From contig MSED01000004.1 of the NCBI GenBank assembly GCA_002099365.1, forward strand, positions 744,001 to 808,000: a stretch of DNA of 64,000 nt, written 5' to 3'. Under the pieces are notes generated by a model. That model was not told where the DNA came from, did not search any database, and saw nothing but the letters and a program-made list of their open reading frames with translations. The position numbers and the translations under genes are program-made. Positions 1 through 11,948 of the stretch are shown piece by piece. Origin of the DNA: Phialophora verrucosa (taxonomy: Eukaryota > Ascomycota > Eurotiomycetes > Chaetothyriales > Herpotrichiellaceae). How positions within the stretch are numbered: the stretch's first letter is position 1; each line of letters begins with the position of its first letter.

Positions 1-923
1 GGTTGGTCATAGTTGCCGTCGCCACCACGAGTCTCCTTGAGTGACAGAGGTCCAGCATGTTCTGCAAGTCCATAGACGTGACCATAGCCTGGGAAACTAA
101 TGTCCAGTGCCACGCTCTCTGGTCCCTTGGGTTTGGAGTCGGTATTTCCGCCGAAGCTCTCCTCCCACCAAGTGCTCTCGTCTTCCGCTGGCTCCGCCGG
201 TTCTGGATCCGTACTATTCTCGTCCCTCGGTGGCTTGGCAATTTTCGATCGCCAGTGCTCGATGTTAAGGAGTCCTTGTCCGTTGAATACAACCTGCTTT
301 TCTTCACCGGTCCAGAATTCCACACCAAAGGGGGCATGTCGAATCGTTGCCTTGAATTGACCCTCTGGCCCCCATGTTACCTCTGTGATGCCCTTTCTTT
401 TCATGTATGCCGCCTTTTGAGGCTGGAGTCCAGCTCCAGTCAATGCCCAGGCCCCGGCTTCGTTGTATCTCTCCTTTCTTGCAGCACTGCCATGTCGCAG
501 CTCAATATCGCCCTTCCTCCTCCTTTCCTCGTCGATGGTGACCCGAACGTTGCCGCGGTCAAGGAAGGTAATGGTCAGAGGTAGTTTGACCGCGTCACCT
601 CCATTCAGGGATTTGATGATGGAGGCGTCCAACCGGCCATCCTTGTACTTCATGGATGCGGCGTCTAGCTGGTACGGAGACGAGTCGGCGTTTCCCCTTT
701 CGAGCATAGTATCTGCCAAAGCCCTATTTCTCTTGCAAAAGCCTGACTGATCACATCGTTTGAAGTCGTGGTGCTTGACCATGACTGCGAATGGTCAGCA
801 ATTGGACACCTCGAATAAACACCCATTGTTTTGCTCACCTGCAGGAGAAACGAAGAACAACAGTAACAGGACTAGAGAAAAGGACAGCTGCCATGACGAT
901 GGCCGCCTCGATGAGCGAGTCAT
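1..923 (-). CDS. Glucosidase II alpha subunit (GH31), N-terminal part, cut by window edge
   Basis: ER enzyme that trims glucose from N-linked glycans during glycoprotein folding control. Two exons are visible, 923-839 and 784 down to base 1; the 54-bp intron 785-838 has GTGAGC and CGCAG borders. The start at 923 gives a basic N-terminus followed by a leucine-rich signal peptide (SLVLLLLFFVSP), then the mature start with HHDFKRCDQSGFCKRNR, the Cys-containing motif typical of the family's N-terminus. Further on come FGVEFWTGEE and FPGYGHVYGLAEHAGPL, matching the GHVYGxxEHA motif of the GH31 N-terminal beta-sandwich. The catalytic barrel lies outside the window. It is divergent from the NDK gene with about 360 bp between starts. 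The family call is firm; only the missing 3' part limits it. Confidence 0.93.
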
Positions 924-1280
924 CCTTGTGTCCTCGACCTTCCAAAATTCCCGCCTATACAATGGCGGTAGAGTCGCTGAAGCGATTGTGAACTCAACCT
1001 CAGCCACTAGTGAAAGATGTCCTGTTAACCCCAAGTTTCAAGCGATATGTGCCTGAGAATGGCTAGCTCCCCCTGAGTTCCCTCTCACTAAGCGGGTCCC
1101 TGCATTGGAGCCAGCTCAATCGTGCCCCTCCAAAACTCATTGACTATGATGCTCCCCCACTTTAACAAAATATTTTATGCGTTCGCTTTCGCCTTAATTG
1201 CAACCTGGCTTCTTCCTTTAGCCAAAGACACCACCAGCCCCGAGAGCATATTGAGAGCTGAATCCCTCCAATCCAGCAAG
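924..1280. promoter_or_regulatory. Divergent intergenic region between glucosidase II alpha and NDK
   Basis: Shared upstream region of two divergent housekeeping genes. It holds an in-frame ATG pair at 1146 and 1149 upstream of the NDK start. No TATA box or known operator could be recognised with confidence. Confidence 0.5.
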
Positions 1281-2009
1281 ATGTCTAACGAACAAACGTA
1301 AGTTCCTGCACATGTCTACGTGCCGCTCAATCAGGTCAATAACGTACTGTTCACAGTTTCATTGCTGTTAAGCCAGATGGCGTTCAGGTACTATCCCAAA
1401 CACCGGGACCCTTCGTTCCAAAGTTAACATACTGTCCAGCGGGGCCTTGTTGGCGACATCATCAGCCGCTTCGAGAAGAGAGGGTGAGCCCGATTCAATG
1501 ACAAGTGAGACAAAAGATTTATACTAAGAGGCGGTGAAGATACAAATTGGTTGCCATCAAGATGACGTCCCCAGGCAAGGAGCATCTTGAGAAGCACTAC
1601 GAAGACCTGAAGGACAAGCCCTTCTTCAAGGGTCTTGTCACCTGTACGGAAAGCACCCATCTGGATTTGAATTGGAGCTAACAGGACCTTTTAGACATGC
1701 TGAGCGGCCCAATCGTTGCCATGGTCTGGGAAGGCCGCGATGCCACCAAGACCGGTCGTGGTAAGTCGAGCTCAATACTTGATCAGTGAAGACGTCGCTA
1801 ATAGACTGGTAGCCATCCTCGGCGCCACCAATCCTCTCGCATCCGCCCCTGGTACCATCCGCGGTGACTATGCCATTGATGTCGGTCGCAACGTCTGCCA
1901 CGGCTCTGATGGCGTTGAAAGTGCCAAGAAGGAGATTGCCCTGTGGTTTACCCCCCAGGAGATTCAGAGCTGGAAGTCTGCTCAGCATGACTGGATCTAC
2001 GAGAAATAA
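1281..2009 (+). CDS. ndk1: Nucleoside diphosphate kinase
   Basis: Transfers the terminal phosphate between nucleoside tri- and diphosphates through a phosphohistidine. Six exons: 1281-1297, 1357-1387, 1440-1483, 1540-1643, 1695-1760 and 1813-2009. They sum to 459 nt, giving 152 aa, the usual length of the family. Recognisable blocks are the TFIAVKPDGVQRGLVG start, YMLSGPIVAMVWEG, RAILGATNP and the active-site NVCHGSD with His117. The protein ends in WIYEK. All five introns are short and phase-consistent. An upstream in-frame ATG at 1146 would add 45 residues including a hydrophobic stretch (see findings); 1281 is preferred because the family normally begins here. In Aspergillus the orthologue is known as swoH and is essential. 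Confidence 0.96.
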
Positions 2010-2244
2010 GTGGATCACACCCAACGAGCAACGAGATGAGCTTGATGTGGCATCGCTGGCAAAATCAGCTACCATCATGGACACGGCCGAGACGGACAGA
2101 TAGACTCTCAGATGAAGGACAATAACAGAAACAAGCATACCTGAGATCAATGCCCAACTGCTTTCTACGCATGCGTAGGCGAAAAGCCCGTGACATTGCT
2201 CCTGCTTGCTCCCTCATGCCGCTGATGAGCTGTACACCATCTTC

Positions 2245-2910
2245 TCACTTTGGAGGTACACGCCTGGTCCATCGAATGACCGTTCTTGTGGCGTTTCTGG
2301 CTGGAATTACAGCAACTCGCGCAAACCACGGCGCTCCCCAGACACTAACGAAGATGCGCACAGGCAGCAACACCTTCACGATAGCATATGCCGTGGCCAA
2401 TTCAACCACCCATCTCGTCGCGCCTTCTCCCCGATCAAACCACTTAGAAACGGCGTTCTGTTTCTCAATGTCTGTGGCATTTCCCTCCCTTGTCTCATCT
2501 TCTACCTTAGTCTCTTGCTTCTCAGTAATCCATCCTTTCCTGCGGAAGTAGCGGCCAAACTTCTCGACCCCGGCTGAAATCCAGGCTCCTTCCGCAAAGT
2601 AAGGTGGCAGCCAATGCCAGTAGTGGAAGGCTCCAGCGAGGCCAAATAACGGAATGACGGCGGTTAATTCATGGAGAATGAAGAAAGCCGCCACATGTGA
2701 GAAGGGGGCTTGTCTTAGACCCGTGACTGCAGGCCGGAGGAAACGAGGAGTACGATCGACAAAGCGATCAAATCGACTTCGAACCGCGGCTTGTTCTTCT
2801 GACTTTGGTGCTTGCGATGGAGGTTGGGATTTGGTGTCTGAACGCCAGCGTCTTGCCGAATGAGACTTGTTCCATGGACGGACAGCTCTGAGAAGTGAGC
2901 GCCGCATCAT
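2245..2910 (-). CDS. Mitochondrial DUF1279 / FAM210-like membrane protein
   Basis: Intronless, 221 aa if started at the tandem Met codons at 2910/2907; the open frame reaches upstream to 3054. I choose 2910 because MMRRSLLRAVRPWNK is an Arg-rich amphipathic presequence, whereas the upstream residues look like translated leader. Residues about 75-130 contain the first membrane region (AAFFILHELTAVIPLFGL). The C-terminal block VVELATAYAIVKVLLPVRI resembles the conserved LATAYAIHK...RVP motif of DUF1279 (FAM210A/B in animals, Mrx11 in yeast). In those systems the proteins sit in the inner mitochondrial membrane and affect mitochondrial translation. The role here is inferred from the family only. 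Confidence 0.72.
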   Translation of the reverse strand: MMRRSLLRAVRPWNKSHSARRWRSDTKSQPPSQAPKSEEQAAVRSRFDRFVDRTPRFLRPAVTGLRQAPFSHVAAFFILHELTAVIPLFGLAGAFHYWHWLPPYFAEGAWISAGVEKFGRYFRRKGWITEKQETKVEDETREGNATDIEKQNAVSKWFDRGEGATRWVVELATAYAIVKVLLPVRIFVSVWGAPWFARVAVIPARNATRTVIRWTRRVPPK

Positions 2911-3906
2911 AATCGGGAGTTCACAGCATCTTTGGCTTGTTGATGGGCACCAAGTACTCGGTACAAGGCAACACTGCCCCGAACTCCATCCCTTTTTGGG
3001 ACGAAGGTGCTGCCGCCTTGTGCTCACCCCCGTCTCACCTGTCCTGGGCGCCAAGCGATCTAAACCAGCGACTACTCGTACTCATGCTCGTTCAGGCGGC
3101 GACCTCGACCTTCGTATATCTTAAAGCAACGCTGTCGAGCCTCAGCTTCAAGCATGGCCAGATCGGTCTCTCTGGAAAAGGACCCAGGACTACTTCGTCG
3201 AAATTGCAACAGCGAGCAGATTCGAGATTTGTTGTTACTCAGTACCGGCTAATGGGAGGAAGGACCGTTGCTGCTCTCGTCTGCCTTGCCGGCAGCAGTA
3301 GCGCGTAGAGGCTTAGGAGTTACATTTTCTTCCTGGCGTAGTTGCTCAATCAAGCCTGTGCCGATCGAGGTTGGAGCTTTGTCACACCCGACTAACGCCT
3401 GATCGCCGAAGCGACACTACATGCATGGGTTGAAGATGCAATGGACGCAGTATCAGTGGGTTTGGAACTCTCTACCCAGTCATCCCGACATGGAACGCGA
3501 TCCAGCAGTGCGGCTTGGTTCGAGTGCTGGTAGTCCTCTGGCTTTAACACGCCACCAGGGCAGTGGCGATCCACCCAGAGGATCTGTCCCACAGTCGGGA
3601 CGTATCAGTAAGGTGTTATCAACCGTCACCTGTTGCAGATCCCACTGTAGGTGCTCGGAGGACATTGCCTCGTTTGACTTTCGAAACGGGGATTATCGCA
3701 CTGGACAAGAAGATCTATGGAACTGTTAGGGCCACCCTTGTACCGCAACGAGGTGCTAATATTCTGCTCGCGCAGATGGGCATTGTCAGGCGACAGGCAG
3801 AGAGGAGGATATACGGGTGAGAAGAGTGGTGGCATCCTTAGACGCCATCTTTTTCTCCGGCTTGGACGGTCTGGGAAGGACACCACCTGTGTTCTAGGGG
3901 CGACGA
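2911..3906. other. Intergenic region, about 1 kb, no gene seen
   Basis: Between the start of the DUF1279 protein and the stop of the regulator on the minus strand. Open frames here are short, overlap each other and lack family motifs or phase-consistent introns. Confidence 0.6.
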
Positions 3907-6621
3907 CTAAGTATCTTCATTAAGCGGCGGAAAGTCGAGACACTCTGGATTCCATGCCATGGTGGGAGGATTGTCGCCGTCCAAGCTGGGAAAAGATTGC
4001 ATCGCATACATTCCCGAATAGGAATGTGACAGTAGCTCGGCGGATGAGCCGGTCGTCCAATGTTGCAGCCGCGCTCCGCCTTCCATCATATCAAACTCCT
4101 CCGTTGAGCCAATATGAGGAGGTGAGCTTGGCCAGAAATCCAAGTCCTCGAGTGTAAAGCTTTGGGCGAATGACTCGGTCGTGGCGGAGAGCCCACCTGA
4201 CGAGGCAATGGCGATGCCGGCTGCCCTTGTGCCTTCGGAGACATCGGCGTTGCGCGATGATGCTGCCGGCAACCCCAACTCCGAAGAGCAAAAAGATGCA
4301 CACCCCGAGATATGGCTTGGCCGAGACGCAACACGAAAGTGCTGGTTAGCGATTATTCCGATAGAAGGACTATTTTCTCGCGCTTGGGGGATGCCATTCT
4401 CCCTGTTCTCCCCATCCCCACTCCAACCGGCTTCCTTCAGGGCTGGGCGCAACAGATTGAGCGCCTGCGTTGCTATCGAATATCTCTCGGCGAGGCTCTG
4501 CAGCACCCGAATAAGAGGAGTTAGTGCCTGGAAGCGATCAACGGTCTCGCCTGCCACATTCGTTTTAACATCTAAAAGGATGACCGTGATCGCCGGAAGC
4601 AATAAATGAACACTATAACTCCACGGTTAGTCTCCTCGATCTGCATCATGATCAGGGGCCTAGGGGTGTCTCCAGCGGCATACCTCCAAAAAGGCATATA
4701 GCTCCAGGACTGGTTCTGGATTGCCAATGCTGCGAGTCGAGACATTTCGTGCGCTGCGTGACGCACACGAGATTGGGCAAGTCGGCATAGTCTGGCGCCA
4801 AACTCATCCCACTCTTCCTGGCATCTGCGGGCTTCTCCCAAATATAAAGCACAAGCAGTTGCGTAATGAATCATGTACAGCAGTATTCGCCAAGAAATAG
4901 AGGACCTACTCGCCTGCGTCGTATCGAACGGGCGATCCAGGTTCAAGCGAGCGGCTGGGGAGAGGCTTTCCATCCAATCCGTGAGCTCGAGATGGCAGGC
5001 TCCGAGTTCTCGCGCGATACGATGCTGCTCAGTGGACTCCCGTCCTGACCCAGAAGTCAGGTCTCCGGCAGTGTGCATCGCCAGCACCCGAGTGATGCAC
5101 CTTGAAAGTCGTGCCATCTCCAGGAAGATTAAAGTAGATGTCGGGTCGTTAGGTGACTGATGGTATGGCTCAGCTCCAGCACCGGCAATGTCCAGCATAT
5201 AGGAGGAAGGCGAGAAGCAGTTCGTAAGGGCGCCGGTGGATGGCAGCTTTGCAGGTCGTCGCAGTGTTAATGCGTCCAAGGCATCACTAGTAAAGCAGCA
5301 ACACCACAGTAGCTTGAGGAAATTTCGTCGTTCGGGCACTGTGGTCCGGTCGAGCATCCCACGAAGGTCTATGGTGTCGGCATAGGTGAGAGCCGTACCG
5401 AGCCAGTCGTCCGCACCCTTGTTCTCTCCCATGACTTCGGAACTATGGGTCATCAGCAGGAGCGACTGCAAACGCTCAATCGTGTCCGACCCTGGATCGA
5501 AGTGGAGGAGGTGTTTTGCGCGAGCATAGAAGGATCTTTGGGCGTCTCGTTGGCTTTTGAAACCGAGATCATTGAGAAGCGACGGGTCGGCAAACTGCAA
5601 TTACACCATCAGCTGGAGTATGCGAGGAGTTTGCCACTAACGGTCTTACTGGCACAGCCGCCATCATGATCAGATAGAGCAACAGCAAGCTTGGTTTTCC
5701 TTCTTCCTGGAACTCCAAGGCGGGTCCCGACTTTGGTTCTGCAGCGAGGAATTTGGAAATGGTGGTCCCTTCCAGAACCGGAAACAGAGGATGGACGAAG
5801 TTGCAATAGGTGCGGACAAGCTGCTGGACAAGGGCAAAACTTGGGAGGAGGAATACGTCTTTCTTGCGCAAGAAATCCAGAGCAACAAGATCGTGGTCGA
5901 AAGAGAGCGGTTTGACAAAGTAAGGCAGACGCGGCCGGCCACCCGCCCCAAAATGTGGTTTTACCTGTGGATGAGGCGCTCCGTCGAGAGGCTTACCGTT
6001 GCAAGCAGCAGGGACAGCGGACCAACTGTCATCATCCGCTCCGCAGTATTTGTTCTCCTGGTGTGAGCGGTCAAGTAATGAGACTGGGTCGGCGGAGAGT
6101 TGGCATTCAGCAGAGTTGTTCTCGGTTTCATTCCGCGTGGCACGCCATGACTCTGGCGATGTACTGTGCTGTGGGGAAGGGTCTCTTCGATTTCTCCTGG
6201 TGCTGACGCTCCGCTGTTCCTGGTCGCGTGAGGCAGGCTTGCTCGGAGGCTTCCTACAAAGAATTAGAAAGTTGTGGAGTCGAGTCGCAAACCGGGACAG
6301 GGGACATTACCCTCGCTGCGACCTGAGGCCGGTTTTGGGCAGGACACAATCTTTGTCGTCCAACTTGCAGTTGGTGCAAGGCAAGCCATGTTGCATGAAG
6401 TCACATCTCACTTTTCTGGAACGACAGGAGAGGCAAGCCCGAGGGGACCTCCGTTTGCGGGACGGGGAAAGGGCAACATGAGCATTGTGAGCATCATGAC
6501 GATTGTTCCAAGTGTCCCAAGGATATTCGGGAGAGGAGATGGCCCCGGAAATGCTATTGGTGGAGCTTAAGGAGCGTGTGTGGGATAGTGAAGCGAGATG
6601 GTGTTCGTTCCGAGGATTCAT
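3907..6621 (-). CDS. Zn2Cys6 transcription factor with fungal_trans domain (cutinase-factor-like)
   Basis: Four exons, 6621-6311, 6253-5650, 5594-4684 and 4612-3907, sum to 2532 nt and give 843 aa. The binuclear zinc cluster is C63-C66-C73-C82-C85-C92 with an Arg-rich linker, followed by a low-complexity linker. The middle-homology (fungal_trans) domain begins about residue 205 with FVHPLFPVLEG and continues through LLLLYLIMMAAVP, AKHLLHFDP and LWCCCFTSDALDAL. The last exon opens with a hydrophobic helix (VHLLLPAITVILLDV), as is common in these regulators, and ends in an acidic, aromatic tail that may be the activation region. It is divergent from the next Zn2Cys6 gene. The architecture resembles cutinase transcription factor 1-type proteins, but the target genes cannot be read from sequence. 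Confidence 0.88.
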
Positions 6622-7257
6622 CGCTCGATATGGTCATCTAGGACTTTGGGTAACGGTCGTGTCAGGACCCAATCAGCGGATGACTCTGCTCTGGACGACA
6701 CAGCTTGAGATAGCCTGTTGGGAGGCCAGTCGATGTTGGAAGAAGGATGATAAATTCGACAGTAGGAGATGGAGGCGGCGACTAGGAAATAGAATAATGT
6801 GGTCGTGCGGACGGCACGTACTCGTAGATGCGTGGCATCTGTCTCGGTTCCTGTTAGAAAGTTTAACTGCGTCAAGAGTGCGGGGGATTGGGCTAACCCT
6901 AAGATGAGATGGATAGGCGGCCATCTAGGCGAGGTGGCCAGCAGAATCCCGCGTGATGAACTCCGGGGGAAGCCAATAAGCTTCCCTACTTAACTCGAAG
7001 TGGGAGGCCTCGCTAACCGAACCCCTGCCCCGGATCCGGGGCGCCCTGTGCCAAGTACCCAGTACTCGTATTTCTCGATCAGCCGCTCGCTTCTCCAGGG
7101 ACTCGTGTACCGGCGCCGATGAGCTCAGGACGGTCGTTCTACACATGTACAAGTATACACACTGGCCATAGCTGACACATCCTCTCTTCCTTTCACCTTC
7201 AACTTTTCAACCCGGCCCTAGCTTCCCTCCCCATTCGCATTACGCTGCATTCTAGAC
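6622..7257. promoter_or_regulatory. Divergent region between two Zn2Cys6 regulator genes
   Basis: About 640 bp separating two regulators transcribed away from each other. No gene seen. A C/G-rich patch near 7030-7050 is partly self-complementary, but no defined operator was recognised. Confidence 0.4.
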
Positions 7258-9904
7258 ATGCTCCAGACCTCCGAGGCTTTGGAAAAACGCCGACATGCCT
7301 CCAACGCATGTATCGCCTGTCGGAAGTCGAAAATAAAGGTCCGTAAGCACCACTAACCCTATCCCCTCTCGTTACTAGGTCTAACCTGGTCAGTGTGACA
7401 ACAAATCTCCCAAATGCTCCAACTGCGTTCGCCGCGGGACCGACTGTGCCTTTGGTGTGGATGGCCGCAAGTTGGTCTTCTCCCTTCGCACTTCATCCCC
7501 ATGTCCTAGGAATAACAAATTATGATTCTGTCCAGGTTCCCATCCTCGCAACAGACCACCGTCAAGACTGATCAGCCCCTGCCTTGTCCGTCTCATCAGC
7601 CTGGTCAAGTACCTAGCTGGCAGCATCATGAATCTGCTCGTCCAAATGCCACTCTGTCCGATTCGCTTCTCTACAACTCCCTGGAGGATTCTGGTGCCCA
7701 GGACACCCATTGGGAAAGAGATCCGGCCCAGGAATTGATTCTGGAGAGCTCCCGCACCCCGCCACTCCAGGATTCGATACCCAGCGGCATAGAGTACTGG
7801 ATAGAAATGCTGGCAGGAAAGGGATTCGTCGATCCCGGCGCTGCTTTCTCGCCTGATCAGTCGGCTGGTATCGAGGCTGCCTTCCCTTTGTTCCAATCTC
7901 AAACCACGGAGATGGCCGGAGCATCCCTAATCGACCCGTTCGCCGACGACAATCGACCCCCTACCTCGATAGATTCGGAGTGGCCGCCAGAACCTAGCCC
8001 GGGAGTGCATACACCGCAGCTGACCCCGGCCTCAGATCAACCAAGGTTCAATACCTCCCGTCCCTCCGGTGACGACCCGACAGAACAATTGACGAGTCGG
8101 CTTGGGCGCCTCCAGATTGCCGAAGACGGTCGCTTACGGTATTATGGCGCGACCAGCAACCTGCACATGATCCGGAATGGTCTTTCCTCCTGCGTCCGGC
8201 CCAACATCCGTTCCACCTTTGTCCACGGCGAGTCCGCCCTGGCTCGTGCAGGCTTTCATTGGGAGAGCAATGCCGAGTACGAAGAGCACCTCACCAGCTT
8301 GTTCTTTGCCTGGCAAAACTCATTCCTAGGCGCCATCGACAGGGACGTCTACGAGCAGCATCGGGAAATCTATCTTGCCGGACAGACCACGTCGTACTTT
8401 TCTCCGACTCTTGAAAACGCCATGTAAGCCTTCGCCGCCCTGACCCTTTCAGATGAACTGACACCATTATCTCGTCAACCAGTTGGGCCATCGGTGCTTC
8501 TTATTCTACTGAAACCCCCGCCGGGACACCAAAGAACCCCTCCGAGTTTTTCGCTTTTCGAGCCAAAGTACTGTTGGACATTGAAATGGACAGTCCCACG
8601 ATAGCAACGGTGCAGGCTCTGATCACTCTATCGGTTCATGAGGCCGCCTACGCCCGAGACTCAAGAGGTGAGCATCTCGCTCTGATCTGGGATGATAACA
8701 CACTCACACACGGCAGGTTGGCTCTATACCGGTGGGTGATTGTCAGCAAAGAGGCACAGACATTCTCTTATTCTTTATCAGGAATGGCGGTCCAGCTGTT
8801 GTCAGACCTCGGACTACACCTGGACTTGGAGGTAGAATCGAATTCGGCCGACGGCGGGCATGGCATCAATGACAATATCAATTTACGAAGGACCGTATTT
8901 TGGGCGACTCAAACCTTGGATACGTAAGTTCTGTCCTTGTTCATGGCCCCATGCAATGAACTCATGTGTTGACCCCGCTGGTGCAAAGATTATGGAGCGC
9001 CTACAGTGGCAGGCCTAGTATCCTGCGGAATTATGATTATAACATACCTTTGCCGACACCCTTCGCAGGCCGTGAATGGAGACCGTGTTTCAATCCAAAA
9101 GACGCCGTGGATCTCCCCGAGTCGATGGACAGAAGTGCGGCGGCAAGCACACCAATCTGGCTGGCACGTCTGGCGACTAAAATCTCAAGGATCTCGACGG
9201 CTCTGTAAGTTGCTCCTCGCCCTCCCAGACTTTTGCTTCCTGCTCATGTCGAGTACAGCTACACTGGGCCTCCGAATACCGTAGCCGAAACGGATTTCTT
9301 CGTCCGGAATATGACTAGGGAGCTGCATCGCTGGCGAGACAGCTTACCATGCTCGTTACAAGTCGACTTTGAAAACGACGGTAGCGAGAAGGTGTACTTG
9401 CCTCCTGTCTTAATGCTTCAGTGAGTCCGCTGCGCTTATGCATCTTTTCAAGTCTGACAGCACTCGCACTCAAGTATGCAATACCATGAGGCCATGATCT
9501 TCCTCCATCGTCCATTTATCTCCGACTTCACGGGCGCTCCCACGACTGCTCCAAGCAATACATCCACCGAAGTCAGCGGCCGACTGTGCGATGAGTCCGC
9601 AACCGCCATCTGCCGGCTGGTGGGACTGTATCGCCAACAGTGGAAGATCCGGCTTGTGCACCCCCAGGTTGTCGCCCTCATATTAACCGCGGCGCTTATC
9701 CACGCTCACAATAGCTGCGTCTTTTCAGGCCAGCGAGGTCTGGAAGCGCAGGAGAACATCTTCCAGTGTGTCCAGGTTCTCGGAGAGATGTCCCATTTCA
9801 ACAACAGCCTTCGGGCCTTGGAGGTGGTGGTCTCCTTGAGACGGGAATGGCAGAACCAAACATTCCGGCCGCTGAAGACGAAACGCTCGAGTCCCGAGGA
9901 GTAG
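7258..9904 (+). CDS. Zn2Cys6 transcription factor with fungal_trans domain, nine exons
   Basis: Exons 7258-7338, 7394-7470, 7536-8423, 8483-8667, 8717-8731, 8782-8923, 8989-9204, 9259-9420 and 9475-9904 sum to 2196 nt (731 aa). The zinc cluster is C18-C21-C28-C35-C38-C45, interrupted by intron 1. The fungal_trans domain shows AFRAKVLLDIEM, ARDSRGWLYTGMAVQLLSDLGLHLD (read across three exons) and RRTVFWATQTLDT. The 15-nt fifth exon supplies the GWLY core, so it must be included. Donors of introns 1 and 2 (GTCCGT, GTTGGT) are weak and are the least certain part of the model. It lies next to a decayed monooxygenase, a dehydrogenase and a transporter, and may be their pathway regulator (inference). 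Confidence 0.87.
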
Positions 9905-10674
9905 AGCTGTCCAGCTGCCCTGGGTAGAGCCAAGTGTGTAGAGACACAAAGTGGCCGGATCCGATCACGAAGTTGTCGGGGGGCGCCCACCCGGCGCCCG
10001 GGCCACCTCTAAGTAGTATTATTCGAGGAGACACTCAGAAGATCTGGGTGATCTGGGGCCCCTCGGCGCGGTCAAGAGTCCCCGGAATGCGGAGTGCTCA
10101 GTGGACGTTTTGCAGTGGCCAATCATCCAGGTGCGCTAGCATTTCCGATCAATGTCGAACCTCGGGGCCGACTGCTTGCGGAAAGGAGCCAACAATACTG
10201 TCACCCCAACCCCCGCCATTCTCCTCACCAATTCATACGAGTTAAGCCGGAGAGTCTCCTTTGACACTACGCCAATCATCCACAAGGGTGATAGTCTACG
10301 CGCGTGGGAGTGGTCTTTGGTCATGGGCAAGTAGCTATCGAGCAAGGTTCAGGAAGTGAGCGGACAAACACCAGACTGCTGGATAGCCAACGTCGAGCGA
10401 TACGACATCTGCTATTGCGGTTCATCGGATATCTAGTAGCAGTTTTCCCTGTACAGGTATTTCCACGTTAACGAAGTACAAATACATTGGGAAAAGGAGG
10501 ACTTCAGTGACCCCCTCTCACGAGCGCAACGCCTAGCCAAAAATCATGGTCGGTTTCCCATATTAATCAGAGACCCCGTGAAAAAATTTACTCTTTTACA
10601 AATCTGGTCACTCGAAATCGCGGGCTACAACATTTATACTAACACATTAGAAGCGGGTCTACTGAGTACAGTAT
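9905..10674. other. Intergenic region without a recognisable gene
   Basis: About 770 bp between the regulator stop and the truncated 3' end of the monooxygenase pseudogene. No motif-bearing frame was found. It may contain unrecognisable remains of the missing C-terminal part of that pseudogene. Confidence 0.5.
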
Positions 10675-11948
10675 CTACATACCTCTACACACATGGTCAA
10701 TGCCGCAGCCGATGAAGTCGACGTTATCTTGCACCAGCGCCTCCAGATACCCCGGCCCGGCGGTGACACGGCGATAAAAGGGGGGGTAGTCGGGCCTCAG
10801 GCTCTTGTTAATATCCCGCTTCTTCTCCAGCTTCTTCTTCATCGACACGTCGTTGAATCGGGAAGATTTTTCCTGCTCTGGCTCTCCCTTCATGACGATC
10901 AGAGGGACGCGGTTCATGACGCGCTCGATTTCCTAACGATACTCGAGGTAGGCGCCGGGTTTTTCGTGAAATCTCTTCAACTCTTCCGGCGTATACTCGT
11001 CTTTCCAAAACGTTTATATCAGTCCTCAAGCCTCCGAAGAGACAGAAAGGGAAATCTTACAGATGCCAAGGACTCCGCGCTTCGAGGCGGGCGACACCCT
11101 TATCTTCCCCTTGATATAGCGGTCGAGGTGCACCGCGGGGGGTTGAAGCTTGGTGACGATCTGGATCCCCAACAAGCCGCCCCCGATCACGGCGATGGGT
11201 TTCCTCGTCCCATCCAACGGGGTCTGCTAACTCTTCCGGTTGGCCGAGTGTAGGAGTGTGCCCTTGGAAATGTCGAGTCCCGGGATCTCAGGCTATTTCC
11301 ATTTACTGAGGATGTGATGCGGTGCCTTTGATCAGGATCTCGGCCTCGTCAAAGAAGGTCTATAATATATCTCGCAAAACGGGTTAGAGAGATGGTTGTT
11401 TGGCTCTGCTGGGTAGTACCCTTTTCTCTGGCCCTTGCTAACATTTCCGCTCTCCAGGTCTTAAATCTCCACACTCCATTTCCCCTCGTCCGCTTGCCGT
11501 CGAGCGCTCGGGAGTTCGTGCCGGGGCTTCACGTATCGAAGCACTTCGTACCGCTTCGCCACTCTCTGCAGGTGCTCCTGAATCTCCGGTCCACAGGCAT
11601 AGAAGGAACTCCACCCCGGGTTGTTGGTAAAGGTGAATTGATAGCTGCGGCACAGGATATCGTAGGCAATACCATGGTATCTAGGGCAAAGCTCAGAATG
11701 GCATCCCCGAAATCGGACGAACTCGTGTCCCACTTAACCAACCGAATATCAAACGAGGTTCCTCCAATATCATTGTTCTTCTCGTAAATGACAAGGTCGA
11801 CATTCTTGAGTTTCCGAGGGAAGCGAATCGCCGTCAGCATTCTAGATATGCCTGCTCCGAAGCTGATGCCTTTAAGTGGCCGGACATCGTCAATCGGCTC
11901 GTTGATGGCAAGCGTCGGCCTGCACTCGTTTGGTGATATCGAGCCCAT
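10675..11948 (-). pseudogene. Baeyer-Villiger-type flavin monooxygenase pseudogene
   Basis: Reading from 11948 downward, a run of family pieces appears in changing frames: a damaged FAD-binding motif (GAGISRMLTAIRFP), YEKNNDIGGT, then across a probable intron YHGIAYDILCRSYQFTFTNNP. These are followed by FFDEAEILIKGT, WPEIPGLD-like text and IAVIGGGLLGIQIVTKLQP (the NADP site). The last piece before the end is the YTPEELKRFHEK-like and GPGYLEALVQDNVDFI part. In-frame stops occur near the LSKWK-PEIPG segment, where a Trp codon appears as TAG, and shortly after SANRKS. The C-terminal third is missing. Conserved residues are changed in the FAD and GGTW motifs. It cannot encode a working enzyme. 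Confidence 0.88.

Noticed and set aside
57..750. Plus-strand frames opposite the glucosidase gene
   Set aside because: The minus strand reads a continuous GH31 N-terminus with a consistent intron; the plus frames are antisense shadows.
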